From: CAVOJV01 sp963696325
GTDB lineage: Bacteria > Pseudomonadota > Gammaproteobacteria > Competibacterales > Competibacteraceae
Direction of reading: 5' to 3'
DNA length: 64,000 bases
Assembly (NCBI GenBank): GCA_963696325.1
Contig: CAVOJV010000047.1
Coordinates: forward strand, 57,828 to 121,827
The notes beneath the pieces were generated by a model. That model did no database searches and was not told the DNA's origin. It worked only from the letters and a program-made list of their open reading frames with translations. Below are positions 37,318 through 46,141 of the stretch, in pieces. The stretch's first letter is position 1. Each line of letters opens with the position of its first letter. Position numbers and translations under genes: made by a program.

Positions 37318-38685
37318 TCAGTTCTGCATCGAAAGGCGAGACTCCAGCGCGACCGCCGGCAAGGACTTGGACGCCGGGCGCAAGGCGCCGGCGCGCAACT
37401 CATGGAGCAAATTTTCTCCTTCGGGCCAGGGACCAAAGCCTGCTTCTACGTTGATGTGTCTGGCAGGGCCGATGTTGACGAAACGGCTTCCCCACTGCTG
37501 GGCAAACAGCCGTGCCCGCTCCAGATCGACATACGGGTCATTGTTGCTGGTGACGAGAATGCTTGGGAAGGGCAGGGGCCGCAGCGGTACTGTGTTAAAA
37601 AACGATAGCTTGTCGGCATCGGCCGGCGCCACCAGCAGCGCTCCCTGAATATCGGCCCAATGGCGCAAGGCCCACTCGGCGATGGTGATGCAGCCCAGGC
37701 TATGCCCCACTAGTATTGCTGGACCTTTCGAGCGTCTGATTTCCGTTTCGAGCGCTTCCACCCAGTCATCCACCTGAGGCCGATGCCAGTCCCGTTGGCG
37801 AACTCGCCGATATGCCGGGTTGGCCTGTTCCGACAAGGTTTGCCAGTGGCCAGGGCCCGAATCGCCGTACCCTGGGACGTTGATGACGCTAGTATCCATA
37901 ATGGGATGCCGGGCGCTGCCCTGGTAGCCATCGGCGCCGGCCCAGCGGGCGATATGGACCTGATTTTCGGTTACGACGCCGTGCAGGAAGGCTTGAAAAC
38001 CATGCTCCCTGATCAGCGTCACCCGTGCGGACAATTCCCGCCAGCCGGCGGTGCTGGCCTCCGCCGCCAGCAGGTATTGGCGTCCCAGCTTGATGATATC
38101 CGGTTGCAGCGCCAGCAGGCGTTCCAGTTCCAGCGCATCGATGCCGCGCTGATGTAAGGCGATGCCAAAGCCCCGCGCGCGAAAGCTGGAAACCGCCTTG
38201 GCCATGTGGCTGGCGTCGTGAACGGCGGCTTCGGCAATTTCCAGGATAATATGCGGTGGGGACAGGCCGCAGTCCCGTAGAATGCCTTCGAATACCGCGC
38301 CATGATCGCACTGCACCCGGACTATATGCCAGGGATGGACCTCAAGAAACAAGGGGCCTGCCAACCCCGAACCGATCGCATTGAGGACATGCAGCGTGCG
38401 CACCAGCCGATCCAGGTAAACGATGGCATCCTCGTCAAGGGCTACGGCGTAGGGCGCCCAGGGTGATACGCTTTTTCCGCGCGGACTGAAGGCATTGAGT
38501 TGGGCCTGGTGTCCGAGCACCTGGCCCGCGGGGTCGAAAATCGTCTCGAAGGCGCTTTCCAGCCGTATCCCGTAAAACCCGGCTATCACGGTACCTTCCT
38601 CGAGAGCGAACGGTGCGCGCGCGGAATATCGCTCAGCCCTATGAAACTGTTGATTAAAATGGGCAACAAGTGGTGCAAGCGACAT
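37318..38685 (-). CDS. Fusion of a degenerate EAL domain and an RBBP9/YdeN-type serine hydrolase
   Basis: A 455-aa protein; AGGAGG lies six bases before the ATG. Residues about 30-265 follow the EAL phosphodiesterase fold: HQAQL where EAL stands, LFLEVHPWHI, IILEIAEAAVHD, IALHQRGIDALELERL in place of the DDFG metal site, DIIKLGRQ, and GADGYQGSA. Several metal ligands are replaced, so cyclic-di-GMP hydrolysis is unlikely. From MDTSVINVPGYGDSGPGHWQ to the end it is an RBBP9/YdeN alpha/beta hydrolase with nucleophile GHSLGC, NNDPYVD and ARHINVEAGFGPWPEG. No ribosome site precedes the internal ATG. I do not recall this architecture as a described family. Confidence 0.85.
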   Translation of the reverse strand: MSLAPLVAHFNQQFHRAERYSARAPFALEEGTVIAGFYGIRLESAFETIFDPAGQVLGHQAQLNAFSPRGKSVSPWAPYAVALDEDAIVYLDRLVRTLHVLNAIGSGLAGPLFLEVHPWHIVRVQCDHGAVFEGILRDCGLSPPHIILEIAEAAVHDASHMAKAVSSFRARGFGIALHQRGIDALELERLLALQPDIIKLGRQYLLAAEASTAGWRELSARVTLIREHGFQAFLHGVVTENQVHIARWAGADGYQGSARHPIMDTSVINVPGYGDSGPGHWQTLSEQANPAYRRVRQRDWHRPQVDDWVEALETEIRRSKGPAILVGHSLGCITIAEWALRHWADIQGALLVAPADADKLSFFNTVPLRPLPFPSILVTSNNDPYVDLERARLFAQQWGSRFVNIGPARHINVEAGFGPWPEGENLLHELRAGALRPASKSLPAVALESRLSMQN

Positions 38686-38739
38686 GATGACCTCCTGGAT
38701 GAATAGCGCCGATTTGATAATCATATCTATTACTGTACG

Positions 38740-38929
38740 ACAAGCTATATAAATAAAATAAGAATTTAAAAATTTATTTTTATTCTTTTTAGTTTTAAAA
38801 AATCAAAAAATTATAAAAAAATTACTTTTTATTATTTCAGGTTTTAACGGTTCTCTTGTTAAGGTCTGTTTCCAGGTCCGGTGACTCTGCCGGGCGCCAA
38901 AACAATCATATCCGGGAGATTACACTTAA
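38740..38929 (+). promoter_or_regulatory. AT-rich leader and promoter region of the sulfate uptake operon
   Basis: About 100 bases (38740-38840) are made almost only of A and T in a GC-rich window, then GGGAG stands 12 bases before the sbp ATG. Strong AT-rich upstream regions suit an activator such as CysB, but no clear CysB box was identified. Confidence 0.45.
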
Positions 38930-39940
38930 ATGTTATTAAGAAAGTTGCTTCACGTTCTGGCTATTCCCGTCCTGGCACTCACCCTGTCACTGGACGCTAA
39001 TGCCGCCGATGTAACGTTGCTCAACGTGTCCTACGATCCCACCCGCGAGCTTTACCAGGACTTCAATGCTGCGTTTGCTAAATACTGGAAAGCGAAGACG
39101 GGCGATACGATTACGATTAATCAGTCCCACGGCGGTTCCGGCAAGCAGGCGCGATCGGTGATCGATGGCCTGGAAGCCGATGTGGTGACCCTGGCCCTGG
39201 CGTATGACATCGATGAAATCCATGCCAAGGCCAACCTGATACCCAAGGACTGGCAGTCGCGGCTGCCTAATAACAGCGCGCCCTATACCTCCACCATTGT
39301 GTTTCTGGTGCGCAAGGGCAATCCCAAGGGCATCAAGGATTGGGACGATATCGTGAAAATTGGCGTCTCCGTCATTACTCCCAATCCCAAGACCTCCGGC
39401 GGCGCCCGCTGGAATTACCTGGCCGCCTGGGGTTACGCACTGCAGAAATACGGCAACGATGAGGCCAAGGCCAAGGAGTTCATAAAGCAGTTGTACCATA
39501 ATGTGCCGGTGCTGGATTCCGGCGCCCGCGGTTCCACCACGACCTTCGTTGAGCGCAAACTTGGCGATGTGCTGCTGGCATGGGAAAATGAAGCCTTCCT
39601 GGCGGTCAAGGAATTAGGGCCGGATAAATTCGAAATCGTGGTGCCATCCCTCAGCATCCTGGCCGAGCCGCCGGTAACCCTCGTTGACAAGATCGTTGAC
39701 AAACATGGCACACGCCCGGTGGCGCAGGCTTATCTGGAGTACCTCTACAGTGAGGAAGGCCAGGACATCGCCGGCAGAAATTATTATCGCCCGTCTAATG
39801 AGAAAGTCGCTGCCAACTACGCCAGCCAATTTCCGAAGATAAAGCTCTTCACCATCGACAAAGTATTCGGCGGTTGGGCCAAGGCCCAGCAGGCCCATTT
39901 CGCCGACGGCGGCGTCTTCGATCAAATCTACGCCAAGTAA
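38930..39940 (+). CDS. sbp: Periplasmic sulfate-binding protein, first paralogue
   Basis: A 336-aa protein with a signal peptide (LLHVLAIPVLALTLSLDANA). The Sbp fold shows LLNVSYDPTRELYQDFNAAF, TINQSHGGSGKQARSV and APYTSTIVFLVRKGNPKGIK, which include the sulfate-contacting loops. It delivers sulfate or thiosulfate to CysTWA. A second paralogue follows after a terminator, so this copy should be transcribed at a higher level than the permease genes. Confidence 0.93.
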   Translation: MLLRKLLHVLAIPVLALTLSLDANAADVTLLNVSYDPTRELYQDFNAAFAKYWKAKTGDTITINQSHGGSGKQARSVIDGLEADVVTLALAYDIDEIHAKANLIPKDWQSRLPNNSAPYTSTIVFLVRKGNPKGIKDWDDIVKIGVSVITPNPKTSGGARWNYLAAWGYALQKYGNDEAKAKEFIKQLYHNVPVLDSGARGSTTTFVERKLGDVLLAWENEAFLAVKELGPDKFEIVVPSLSILAEPPVTLVDKIVDKHGTRPVAQAYLEYLYSEEGQDIAGRNYYRPSNEKVAANYASQFPKIKLFTIDKVFGGWAKAQQAHFADGGVFDQIYAK

Positions 39941-39963
39941 GCCCGTTTTCGCCAAGCGCCAGG

Positions 39964-39997
39964 GGGCAGGCCGAGAAGCCTGCCCTCGGTTTTTTTT
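39964..39997 (+). terminator. Rho-independent terminator between the two sbp genes
   Basis: GGGCAGGC (39964-39971) pairs perfectly with GCCTGCCC (39978-39985) over a six-base loop, followed shortly by eight T residues. It probably acts as a partial stop within the operon. Confidence 0.88.
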
Positions 39998-40019
39998 CAC
40001 TTAACTCATTGGGAAAGTC

Positions 40020-41036
40020 ATGGGCTCCTTTAACTTCGCAAAGTGGATTATGGCTGTCGGCCTGGTGACCGGGCTCCTGTCGGTGACTGCCGCGCACGCC
40101 GGCAACGAGGAAATACTCAATGTGTCCTACGATGTGTCGCGGGAGTTCTACCAGGATTTCAACGCGGCATTCAGCCGTTTCTGGCAAGCCAAAACGGGCC
40201 AGGCGGTAACCATCAACCAGTCCCACGGCGGTGCCAGCAAGCAGTCGCGGGCCGTGGTCGATGGCATGGAAGCCGATGTGGTGACCATGAACCAGCAGAC
40301 TGACATCGACCTGCTGGTGGCGAACGGCAAGGTCAAACCCGACTGGCGGTCGCGGTTTCCGTATGATAGCGCGCCCTATACTTCGACGATCGTGTTCTTG
40401 GTGCGCAAGGGCAACCCCAAAGGCATCAAGGATTGGGATGATTTAGTCAAGCCTGGCATCGGCGTCATTATTCCCAATCCCAAGACTTCCGGCAATGGCC
40501 GCTACAGCTATCTGGCCGCCTGGGGGTATGCGCTGAAGAAGTTCGCTGATGAGCAGCAGGCGCAAACGTTTGTAAGCCGATTGTTCAAGAATGTCCCGAT
40601 GCTGGACACCGGTGGCCGCGCGGCAACCACGACCTTTATCCAGCGTGATATCGGGGACGCGCTGCTGACCTTTGAGAACGAGGTGCTATTGATTACCCGC
40701 CAGTTCAATCCCGATGCATTCGAGGTTGTGATACCTTCACTGAGCATTATCGCTGAGGCCCCGGTTGCGATAGTCGATTCGGTAGTGGATAAACGGGGGA
40801 CCCGACAGGTGGCCGAAGCCTATCTGGATTACCTATACTCCGAGGAAGCCCAACGGCTGATCGCCAAACATTATTTCCGGCCGCGGTTGCCCAAGGTCAC
40901 CGCCGAATACGCCACTTTCTTCGCGCCGCTGAAGCTGTTTAGCGTGGATGAGGTGTTTGGCGGTTGGCAAAAGGCCCAGCAGGCCCATTTCGCCGACGGC
41001 GGCACCTTTGACGAGATTTACCTGCCTGGAGGCTAA
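40020..41036 (+). CDS. sbp: Periplasmic sulfate-binding protein, second paralogue
   Basis: A 338-aa paralogue of the preceding gene, with its own signal peptide ending AAHAGNEE. It shares ILNVSYDVSREFYQDFNAAF, TINQSHGGASKQSRAVVDG and the APYTSTIVFLVRKGNPKG loop. The two differ most where MNQQTDIDLLVANGKV stands here, near the ligand cleft, so ligand preference may differ (sulfate against thiosulfate is one guess). cysT begins seven bases after its stop. Confidence 0.93.
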   Translation: MGSFNFAKWIMAVGLVTGLLSVTAAHAGNEEILNVSYDVSREFYQDFNAAFSRFWQAKTGQAVTINQSHGGASKQSRAVVDGMEADVVTMNQQTDIDLLVANGKVKPDWRSRFPYDSAPYTSTIVFLVRKGNPKGIKDWDDLVKPGIGVIIPNPKTSGNGRYSYLAAWGYALKKFADEQQAQTFVSRLFKNVPMLDTGGRAATTTFIQRDIGDALLTFENEVLLITRQFNPDAFEVVIPSLSIIAEAPVAIVDSVVDKRGTRQVAEAYLDYLYSEEAQRLIAKHYFRPRLPKVTAEYATFFAPLKLFSVDEVFGGWQKAQQAHFADGGTFDEIYLPGG

Positions 41037-41043
41037 CGCGGTA

Positions 41044-41874
41044 ATGTTCGCTCTGAAACAACGCAGCGTATTGCCAGGCTTTAATCTGGCGCTGGGATAT
41101 ACCCTGTTGTACATGGGTCTAATTGTGTTGATTCCGCTGTCGGCAACCTTCCTGAAGACCGCTGGCATGGGTTGGGAAACCTTCTGGAACGTAGTGACCA
41201 CGCCGCGAGTGCTGGCTTCCTATCGGCTGACCTTCGGCGCCTCCTTCCTGGCGGCGCTGCTGAATGCCTGTTTCGGATTGATCGTGGCCTGGGTTCTGGT
41301 GCGCTACCGGTTTCCAGGTAAGCCGTTTATCGATGCGCTGGTAGACTTACCCTTCGCCTTGCCTACCGCCGTGGCGGGTATCGCTCTTACCGCGCTGTAT
41401 GCCAGCAATGGCTGGATTGGCCAATACCTGGCGGTGCTGGGCGTCAAGGTTGCTTTCACGCCGTTGGGAGTCCTGGTGGCGCTGATCTTTATCGGCTTGC
41501 CCTTTGTGGTGCGCACCGTTCAGCCCGTGCTGGAGGATGTCGAAGCCGAGGTGGAAGAGGCTGCCGCCTGCCTGGGGGCTGACCGCTGGCAAACATTCCG
41601 GCTGGTCATTCTGCCGGCCATTTGGCCGGCGTTGCTGACCGGCTTTGCCCTGGCCTTTGCGCGGGCCATCGGCGAATACGGTTCGGTCATCTTCATCGCC
41701 GGCAATATACCGATGGTGTCGGAGATCACCCCGCTGCTCATCATCACCAAGCTGGAGCAGTACGATTACCGGGGCGCCACCGCCATCGCCGTGGTGATGC
41801 TGGTCATTTCCTTCGTGCTGTTGCTGATCATCAATCTGCTCCAGTGGTGGAGCCGGCGGCGGCATGCCGTGTAA
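41044..41874 (+). CDS. cysT: Sulfate/thiosulfate ABC transporter permease CysT (CysU)
   Basis: A 276-aa inner-membrane permease with about six helices. VDLPFALPTAVAGIALTALY and the EAA loop (EEAAACLGADRWQTFRLVILP) that docks the ATPase are conserved, and RAIGEYGSVIFIAGNIPMVS is a CysT signature. GGAGG lies 11 bases before the ATG at 41044. It is followed after 15 bases by cysW. Confidence 0.93.
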   Translation: MFALKQRSVLPGFNLALGYTLLYMGLIVLIPLSATFLKTAGMGWETFWNVVTTPRVLASYRLTFGASFLAALLNACFGLIVAWVLVRYRFPGKPFIDALVDLPFALPTAVAGIALTALYASNGWIGQYLAVLGVKVAFTPLGVLVALIFIGLPFVVRTVQPVLEDVEAEVEEAAACLGADRWQTFRLVILPAIWPALLTGFALAFARAIGEYGSVIFIAGNIPMVSEITPLLIITKLEQYDYRGATAIAVVMLVISFVLLLIINLLQWWSRRRHAV

Positions 41875-41889
41875 CCTGAGGAGCTATTC

Positions 41890-42783
41890 ATGGCTATAGT
41901 TCCTGACGCTACTTCCGCTCGGTTGCGTCCCGCGCCCAGTGCCATCTCGGAGTCGCTTCCCGTGCGTGGTATCTTGATCGCTGTGGCGCTGGTTTTCCTG
42001 ACGTTGTTCCTGTTCATTCCCCTGGCGGCGGTCTTTGCCGAGGCCCTGAGCAAGGGACTGGCGGTCTATCTGCGGGCTATTAGCGATCCCTATACCTTGT
42101 CGGCTATCCGCCTTACCCTGCTGACAGCGATTATCGCCGTGCCCCTAAACCTGGTATTTGGCGTGGCGGCGGCCTGGGCCATCGCCAAGTTCGAGTTTCC
42201 CGGCAAGAGCGTGCTGATCACCTTGATCGATCTGCCCTTTGCAGTCTCGCCCGTCATTGCGGGCTTGATCTTTGTGCTGGTGTTCGGTGCTCAGGGTTGG
42301 TTCGGACCCTGGCTGGCCGCCCATGACATCAGGATCATCTTCGCCGTTCCAGGCATCGTACTGGCAACCGTATTCGTGACCTTCCCCTTCGTCGCTCGCG
42401 AATTGATCCCGCTCATGCAGGCGCAGGGTATCGAAGAAGAAGAAGCCGCGATCGTGCTGGGAGCGAGTGGCTGGCAAACCTTCTGGCGGGTAACCCTGCC
42501 CAACATCAAATGGGGTTTGCTGTACGGGGTGGTGCTCTGCACGGCCCGCGCGATGGGCGAATTCGGGGCCGTATCGGTAGTGTCCGGGCATATTCGCGGC
42601 GTTACCAATACCTTGCCGCTACACGTGGAAATCCTCTACAACGAATATAACTTCGCCGCCGCCTTTGCGGTCGCTTCCTTGTTGACTCTGCTGGCGCTGG
42701 TGATGCTGGCCGCCAAGACCTTGATCGAATGGCAAGCGCGCCGGGCCAGAAGTGCGATCGCCGTCGCGGGAGAGAGTGAGTGA
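41890..42783 (+). CDS. cysW: Sulfate/thiosulfate ABC transporter permease CysW
   Basis: A 297-aa partner permease. An N-terminal extension of about 25 residues precedes the first helix. The EAA loop is EEEAAIVLGASGWQTFWRVTLP, shortened by one register compared with CysT, and RAMGEFGAVSVVSGHIRG is the CysW signature. The end overlaps the cysA GTG by four bases. Confidence 0.93.
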   Translation: MAIVPDATSARLRPAPSAISESLPVRGILIAVALVFLTLFLFIPLAAVFAEALSKGLAVYLRAISDPYTLSAIRLTLLTAIIAVPLNLVFGVAAAWAIAKFEFPGKSVLITLIDLPFAVSPVIAGLIFVLVFGAQGWFGPWLAAHDIRIIFAVPGIVLATVFVTFPFVARELIPLMQAQGIEEEEAAIVLGASGWQTFWRVTLPNIKWGLLYGVVLCTARAMGEFGAVSVVSGHIRGVTNTLPLHVEILYNEYNFAAAFAVASLLTLLALVMLAAKTLIEWQARRARSAIAVAGESE

Positions 42784-43841
42784 GTATTGCAATCCGTAAT
42801 CTGGGTAAACGCTTCGGCAGTTTCACGGCGCTGGACGATATCAGCCTGGATATTCCCGCCGGCGAACTGGTTGCTCTCCTGGGACCTTCTGGCTGTGGCA
42901 AGACTACCCTGCTGCGCATCATCGCCGGCCTGGAAAGCGCCGACAGCGGGCGGTTGCTGTTCGATGGCGAGGACGCCATCGACCGCCACGTGCGTGAACG
43001 CCAGGTTGGCTTCGTGTTCCAGCACTATGCCCTGTTCCAGCACATGACGGTCTTCGAGAACGTCGCTTTTGGGTTGCGCGTGCGACCCCGTAAGTCGCGT
43101 CCGCCGGAGGCGCAGATTCGCGCCCGGGTCCATGAGTTGCTGAACCTGGTGCAGCTGGACTGGCTGGCGGGGCGCTACCCGGCTCAGTTATCGGGAGGTC
43201 AGCGCCAGCGCATCGCCCTGGCCCGGGCGCTGGCCGTGGAGCCCAAGGTGTTGCTGCTGGACGAACCGTTCGGGGCCTTGGACACCAAGGTGCGCAAGGA
43301 ACTGCGCCGCTGGCTCAGGCGCCTGCACGATGAAATACATGTTACTAGCGTGTTCGTCACCCACGACCAGGAAGAAGCGCTGGAAGTGGCCGACCGGATC
43401 GTGGTCATGAACCGGGCCCATATCGAACAGATTGGCACCCCGGAGGAAGTCTATGAATCCCCGGCTACCCCCTTCGTCTACCAGTTTCTGGGCAACGTCA
43501 ACCTGTTCCATGGGCGGGCCCATGCCGGCTGGGTGCAGGTGGGCAACCTCCGGGTCGCCGTCCCTGAATACAGTGACGCCGAGCAAGTACCGGCGCTGGC
43601 GTATGTGCGCCCCCACGATATCGAGCTGTTGCGGCAGCCGGAGGGGGAGGCAACCTTGACAGCGACTGTCATCCAGGTGCGTACCCTGGGCCCCATCGTG
43701 CGCCTGGAACTGGCGCGGAATCTGAATGGGGGCATGGTTGAAGTGGAACTGACCCGCGAACGGTATGTGCACGACCAGTTCCAGGTCGGCGAGCAGGTAT
43801 TTGTCAAGCCGCGCCACCTGCGGGTATTCTTGGAAGATTGA
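42780..43841 (+). CDS. cysA: Sulfate/thiosulfate ABC transporter ATPase CysA
   Basis: A 353-aa ATPase powering the permease. Walker A GPSGCGKTTLLRI, the Q-loop FVFQHYALF, the signature LSGGQRQRIALARAL, Walker B VLLLDEPFGALD and the switch VFVTHDQEEALEVAD are all present. The C-terminal third is a TOBE-like domain (about residues 235-350). The GTG start overlaps the cysW stop. It closes the operon; 128 bases follow before the next gene. Confidence 0.95.
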   Translation: MSIAIRNLGKRFGSFTALDDISLDIPAGELVALLGPSGCGKTTLLRIIAGLESADSGRLLFDGEDAIDRHVRERQVGFVFQHYALFQHMTVFENVAFGLRVRPRKSRPPEAQIRARVHELLNLVQLDWLAGRYPAQLSGGQRQRIALARALAVEPKVLLLDEPFGALDTKVRKELRRWLRRLHDEIHVTSVFVTHDQEEALEVADRIVVMNRAHIEQIGTPEEVYESPATPFVYQFLGNVNLFHGRAHAGWVQVGNLRVAVPEYSDAEQVPALAYVRPHDIELLRQPEGEATLTATVIQVRTLGPIVRLELARNLNGGMVEVELTRERYVHDQFQVGEQVFVKPRHLRVFLED

Positions 43842-43969
43842 TGGTTCCCTCTGGGGAAAGCAAAGCCTGGTGAATGGTCTTGCTTGGAAAAAGCCTTTGA
43901 CTTGGAATATAAAAATAAGAAATTGCTGAGTATCACTTCTGTTCTGAACAGCACATGGGAGCTTAGAAC

Positions 43970-44692
43970 ATGACGACGAGTGATGATGTCAAGCGTTTCC
44001 TGATGGCGATATCCGATCCGGCGGGATCTCAATTTCTCCGGAGCGGTAAGAAGAGGGCGGTGCCGTTTGTGACGATTTCCCGGCAGACCGGAGCCGGCGG
44101 CCATACCCTGGCGGAGACCTTGCTGAAGGTCATGGAACGGGAAGCGGAAACGGGGTTGTTCAGGGGCTGGCAGATTTGCGATCAGCAGTTATGCGAGAAG
44201 CTTTGTCAGGATGCGCATCTGACGGTGTCCATGCAGTCGCTGCTGTCCGAGGAGTATCGGTCCCAGATCGAACAATTCATCTTCGGCCTGTTCGGCACCC
44301 AGACCGATCAGTATCTGGTAATCAAGAAACTGTTTGAGACCATTCGCGCAATGGCGGTGGTCGGCAAGGTCATTATAGTTGGGCGCGGTGGGTCGCAGGT
44401 GACCAAAGGGCTTGACCAGGGCGTTCATGTGCGTCTGGCGGCGCCCGAGCCTATCCGCGTGCGGCGTATGCAAAAACTCCTGGGGCAGAGCGAGGAAGCG
44501 GCGCGGCAAACCGTGCATAAACAGGACCGCGATCGGGCTCGCCTGGTGAAAACCTATTTTCACGCCGACATCGATGATCCGCTACTGTACGATGTGACGT
44601 GGAATACCGGTGCGGTTTCGTTTGAGGCGATTGCCGAGGCGATCGTCACGGTCATCAAGCACCGGGCTAAAGAAGCGTCGTCAGCCGTCTAG
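43970..44692 (+). CDS. Cytidylate-kinase-like protein
   Basis: A 240-aa P-loop kinase-like protein of the cytidylate_kin2 family. The nucleotide loop reads SRQTGAGGHTLAETLLKVM rather than a classic GxxxxGKS, and VIIVGRGGSQVTKG and HVRLAAPEPIRVRRMQKL follow. Basic residues in QDRDRARLVKTYF form a lid-like segment. No substrate is known for the family. It overlaps the opposite-strand Hpt gene by 12 bases at its 3' end. Confidence 0.78.
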   Translation: MTTSDDVKRFLMAISDPAGSQFLRSGKKRAVPFVTISRQTGAGGHTLAETLLKVMEREAETGLFRGWQICDQQLCEKLCQDAHLTVSMQSLLSEEYRSQIEQFIFGLFGTQTDQYLVIKKLFETIRAMAVVGKVIIVGRGGSQVTKGLDQGVHVRLAAPEPIRVRRMQKLLGQSEEAARQTVHKQDRDRARLVKTYFHADIDDPLLYDVTWNTGAVSFEAIAEAIVTVIKHRAKEASSAV

Positions 44693-45040
44693 CATTGCCC
44701 GCAGGGCGGCGCGGGTTCGCTCGGCGGTAATCGAAAGTCGCGCGAGGAGAGCGCTGGCGTCGTTCACTGCCCCACTTCGCCCCTGCATTTCCAGTCGACG
44801 GGCCAGTTCGGCCAATTGCGCGGCGCCGATATTGCCGCTGCTGGATTTGAGCTGATGAGCGGTGCGATAGACGGCATCGGCGTGGCCCTGGTCGATGGCC
44901 GCCGCAAGGTCGGCGAGTTGCGCCGGTATACTGCCTAGGGCGGTTTCCACCAAGTCAGCAAAATCTGCTTCCATGATGTCTTGCAGCTCGCTGATAATGT
45001 CAGTGTCAAGTATCGGCAAGTCACTCGCGAAATCGCTCAT
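44681..45040 (-). CDS. Histidine phosphotransfer (Hpt) domain protein
   Basis: A 119-aa four-helix Hpt protein. The phosphorylated residue is His62 in RTAHQLKSSSGNIGAAQLAE. It moves phosphate between a hybrid sensor kinase and response regulators. The nearby REC-PP2C and STAS genes (46142-48217, same strand) are the natural partners by analogy with HptB-HsbR-HsbA of Pseudomonas, although a CYTH and an L,D-transpeptidase gene on the other strand lie between. Confidence 0.88.
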   Translation of the reverse strand: MSDFASDLPILDTDIISELQDIMEADFADLVETALGSIPAQLADLAAAIDQGHADAVYRTAHQLKSSSGNIGAAQLAELARRLEMQGRSGAVNDASALLARLSITAERTRAALRAMLDG

Positions 45041-45143
45041 CCTGAATCTTCCTTGCGGAAATATTTTTTGAATCTTATAGAATCATCCACAAACTTTAAA
45101 GCATGACATACGCTGCGATTATCCTGAGCAGGGAGAACCCTCC

Positions 45144-45611
45144 ATGGGCATAGAGATTGAGCATAAATTCCTGGTGTGCGGGGATGCCTGGCGGGCGGAT
45201 GCCTACCATGCGGTGTCTATCCGCCAGGGGTATCTGGTCAGCGACGAAACCCGCTCGGTACGGGTGCGGATTGCGGGCGATTCGGCCCACCTGAACATCA
45301 AGAGCGGAACCCTCGGGGTGACGCGTAGCGAGCATGAATATCCCATTCCCATGACGGATGCGCAGGAACTGCTGGATCGGCTCTGTCGCAAGCCATTGTT
45401 GGAGAAAACCTGCCATTACGTGCGTTATGGTGGCCAGGTGTGGGAGATCGACGTATTCAAGGGCGATAACGTCGGCTTGGTGGTGGCTGAGATAGAATTG
45501 GCCGCTCTCAATGAGCAATTCGCGCGGCCGCCCTGGCTGGGCGAAGAGGTTTCGTATGACCGGCGCTATTACAATTCCTGTCTGGCGGAGCATCCCTACA
45601 AGCAATGGTGA
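45144..45611 (+). CDS. CYTH-domain (triphosphate tunnel) protein
   Basis: A 155-aa single-domain protein. The defining ExExK motif is Glu4, Glu6, Lys8 in MGIEIEHKFLV. Later charged strands include RSVRVRIAG, HLNIKSG, EHEYPIP, WEIDVFKGDNVGLVVAEIEL and the end YDRRYYNSCLAEHPYK. Small bacterial CYTH proteins of this type hydrolyse inorganic triphosphate or similar compounds. Its stop overlaps the next gene by seven bases, so the two are cotranslated. Confidence 0.9.
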   Translation: MGIEIEHKFLVCGDAWRADAYHAVSIRQGYLVSDETRSVRVRIAGDSAHLNIKSGTLGVTRSEHEYPIPMTDAQELLDRLCRKPLLEKTCHYVRYGGQVWEIDVFKGDNVGLVVAEIELAALNEQFARPPWLGEEVSYDRRYYNSCLAEHPYKQW

Positions 45612-46108
45612 GGTTGAGGGAAAGTATCCGTATTCAAATCAGCGTACCCGAACAGCGCCTGTATTTGCTGGAACAGGGTAAGGAGATCGCCGACTATGCG
45701 GTGTCCACGGCCAGCAAAGGTACAGGGGAGTTGTATGGCAGTGGCTGCACTCCGCGCGGCTTGCATCGGATTCGCATCAAGGTGGGGACGGGCGCGCCGC
45801 TGGGGACGGTATTCGTGGGCCGCCGGCCGACCGGGGAGATTTATGGTCCCGCCCTGGCCAGCCAATACCCTCAGCGGGACTGGATACTCACCCGTATCCT
45901 CTGGTTAAGCGGGTTGGAGCCAGGCCGCAACCGCTTTGGAGACCGGGATACCCTGCGCCGCTATATCTATATTCATGGCTGTCCCGATGAGTTGCCCATG
46001 GGGGAGCCGCTGTCCCATGGCTGCATTCGCATGGGCAATCAGGCCGTAATGGAATTGTTCGAACGCGTGGCGATTGGAGATAAGGTATTTATTGACGACG
46101 CTTGTTAG
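45605..46108 (+). CDS. L,D-transpeptidase (YkuD) family protein without visible signal peptide
   Basis: A 167-aa YkuD-fold protein: SVPEQRLYLLEQGKEIADY, TPRGLHRIRIKVG and the catalytic block YIHGCPDELPMGEPLSHGCIRM, with His and Cys in SHGCIRM. YkuD enzymes form 3-3 peptidoglycan links or attach proteins to the wall outside the cytoplasm. No hydrophobic leader is seen at this start; either export differs or it acts on another substrate. The ATG overlaps the CYTH stop. Confidence 0.85.
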   Translation: MVRLRESIRIQISVPEQRLYLLEQGKEIADYAVSTASKGTGELYGSGCTPRGLHRIRIKVGTGAPLGTVFVGRRPTGEIYGPALASQYPQRDWILTRILWLSGLEPGRNRFGDRDTLRRYIYIHGCPDELPMGEPLSHGCIRMGNQAVMELFERVAIGDKVFIDDAC

Positions 46109-46141
46109 GCTGCCGGTGTCAGGAAGCCAGGTTAGCGATGC

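Noticed and set aside
38740..38850. Replication origin from the AT-rich run
   Set aside because: No DnaA-box cluster or origin-linked genes nearby; it fits an operon promoter region better.
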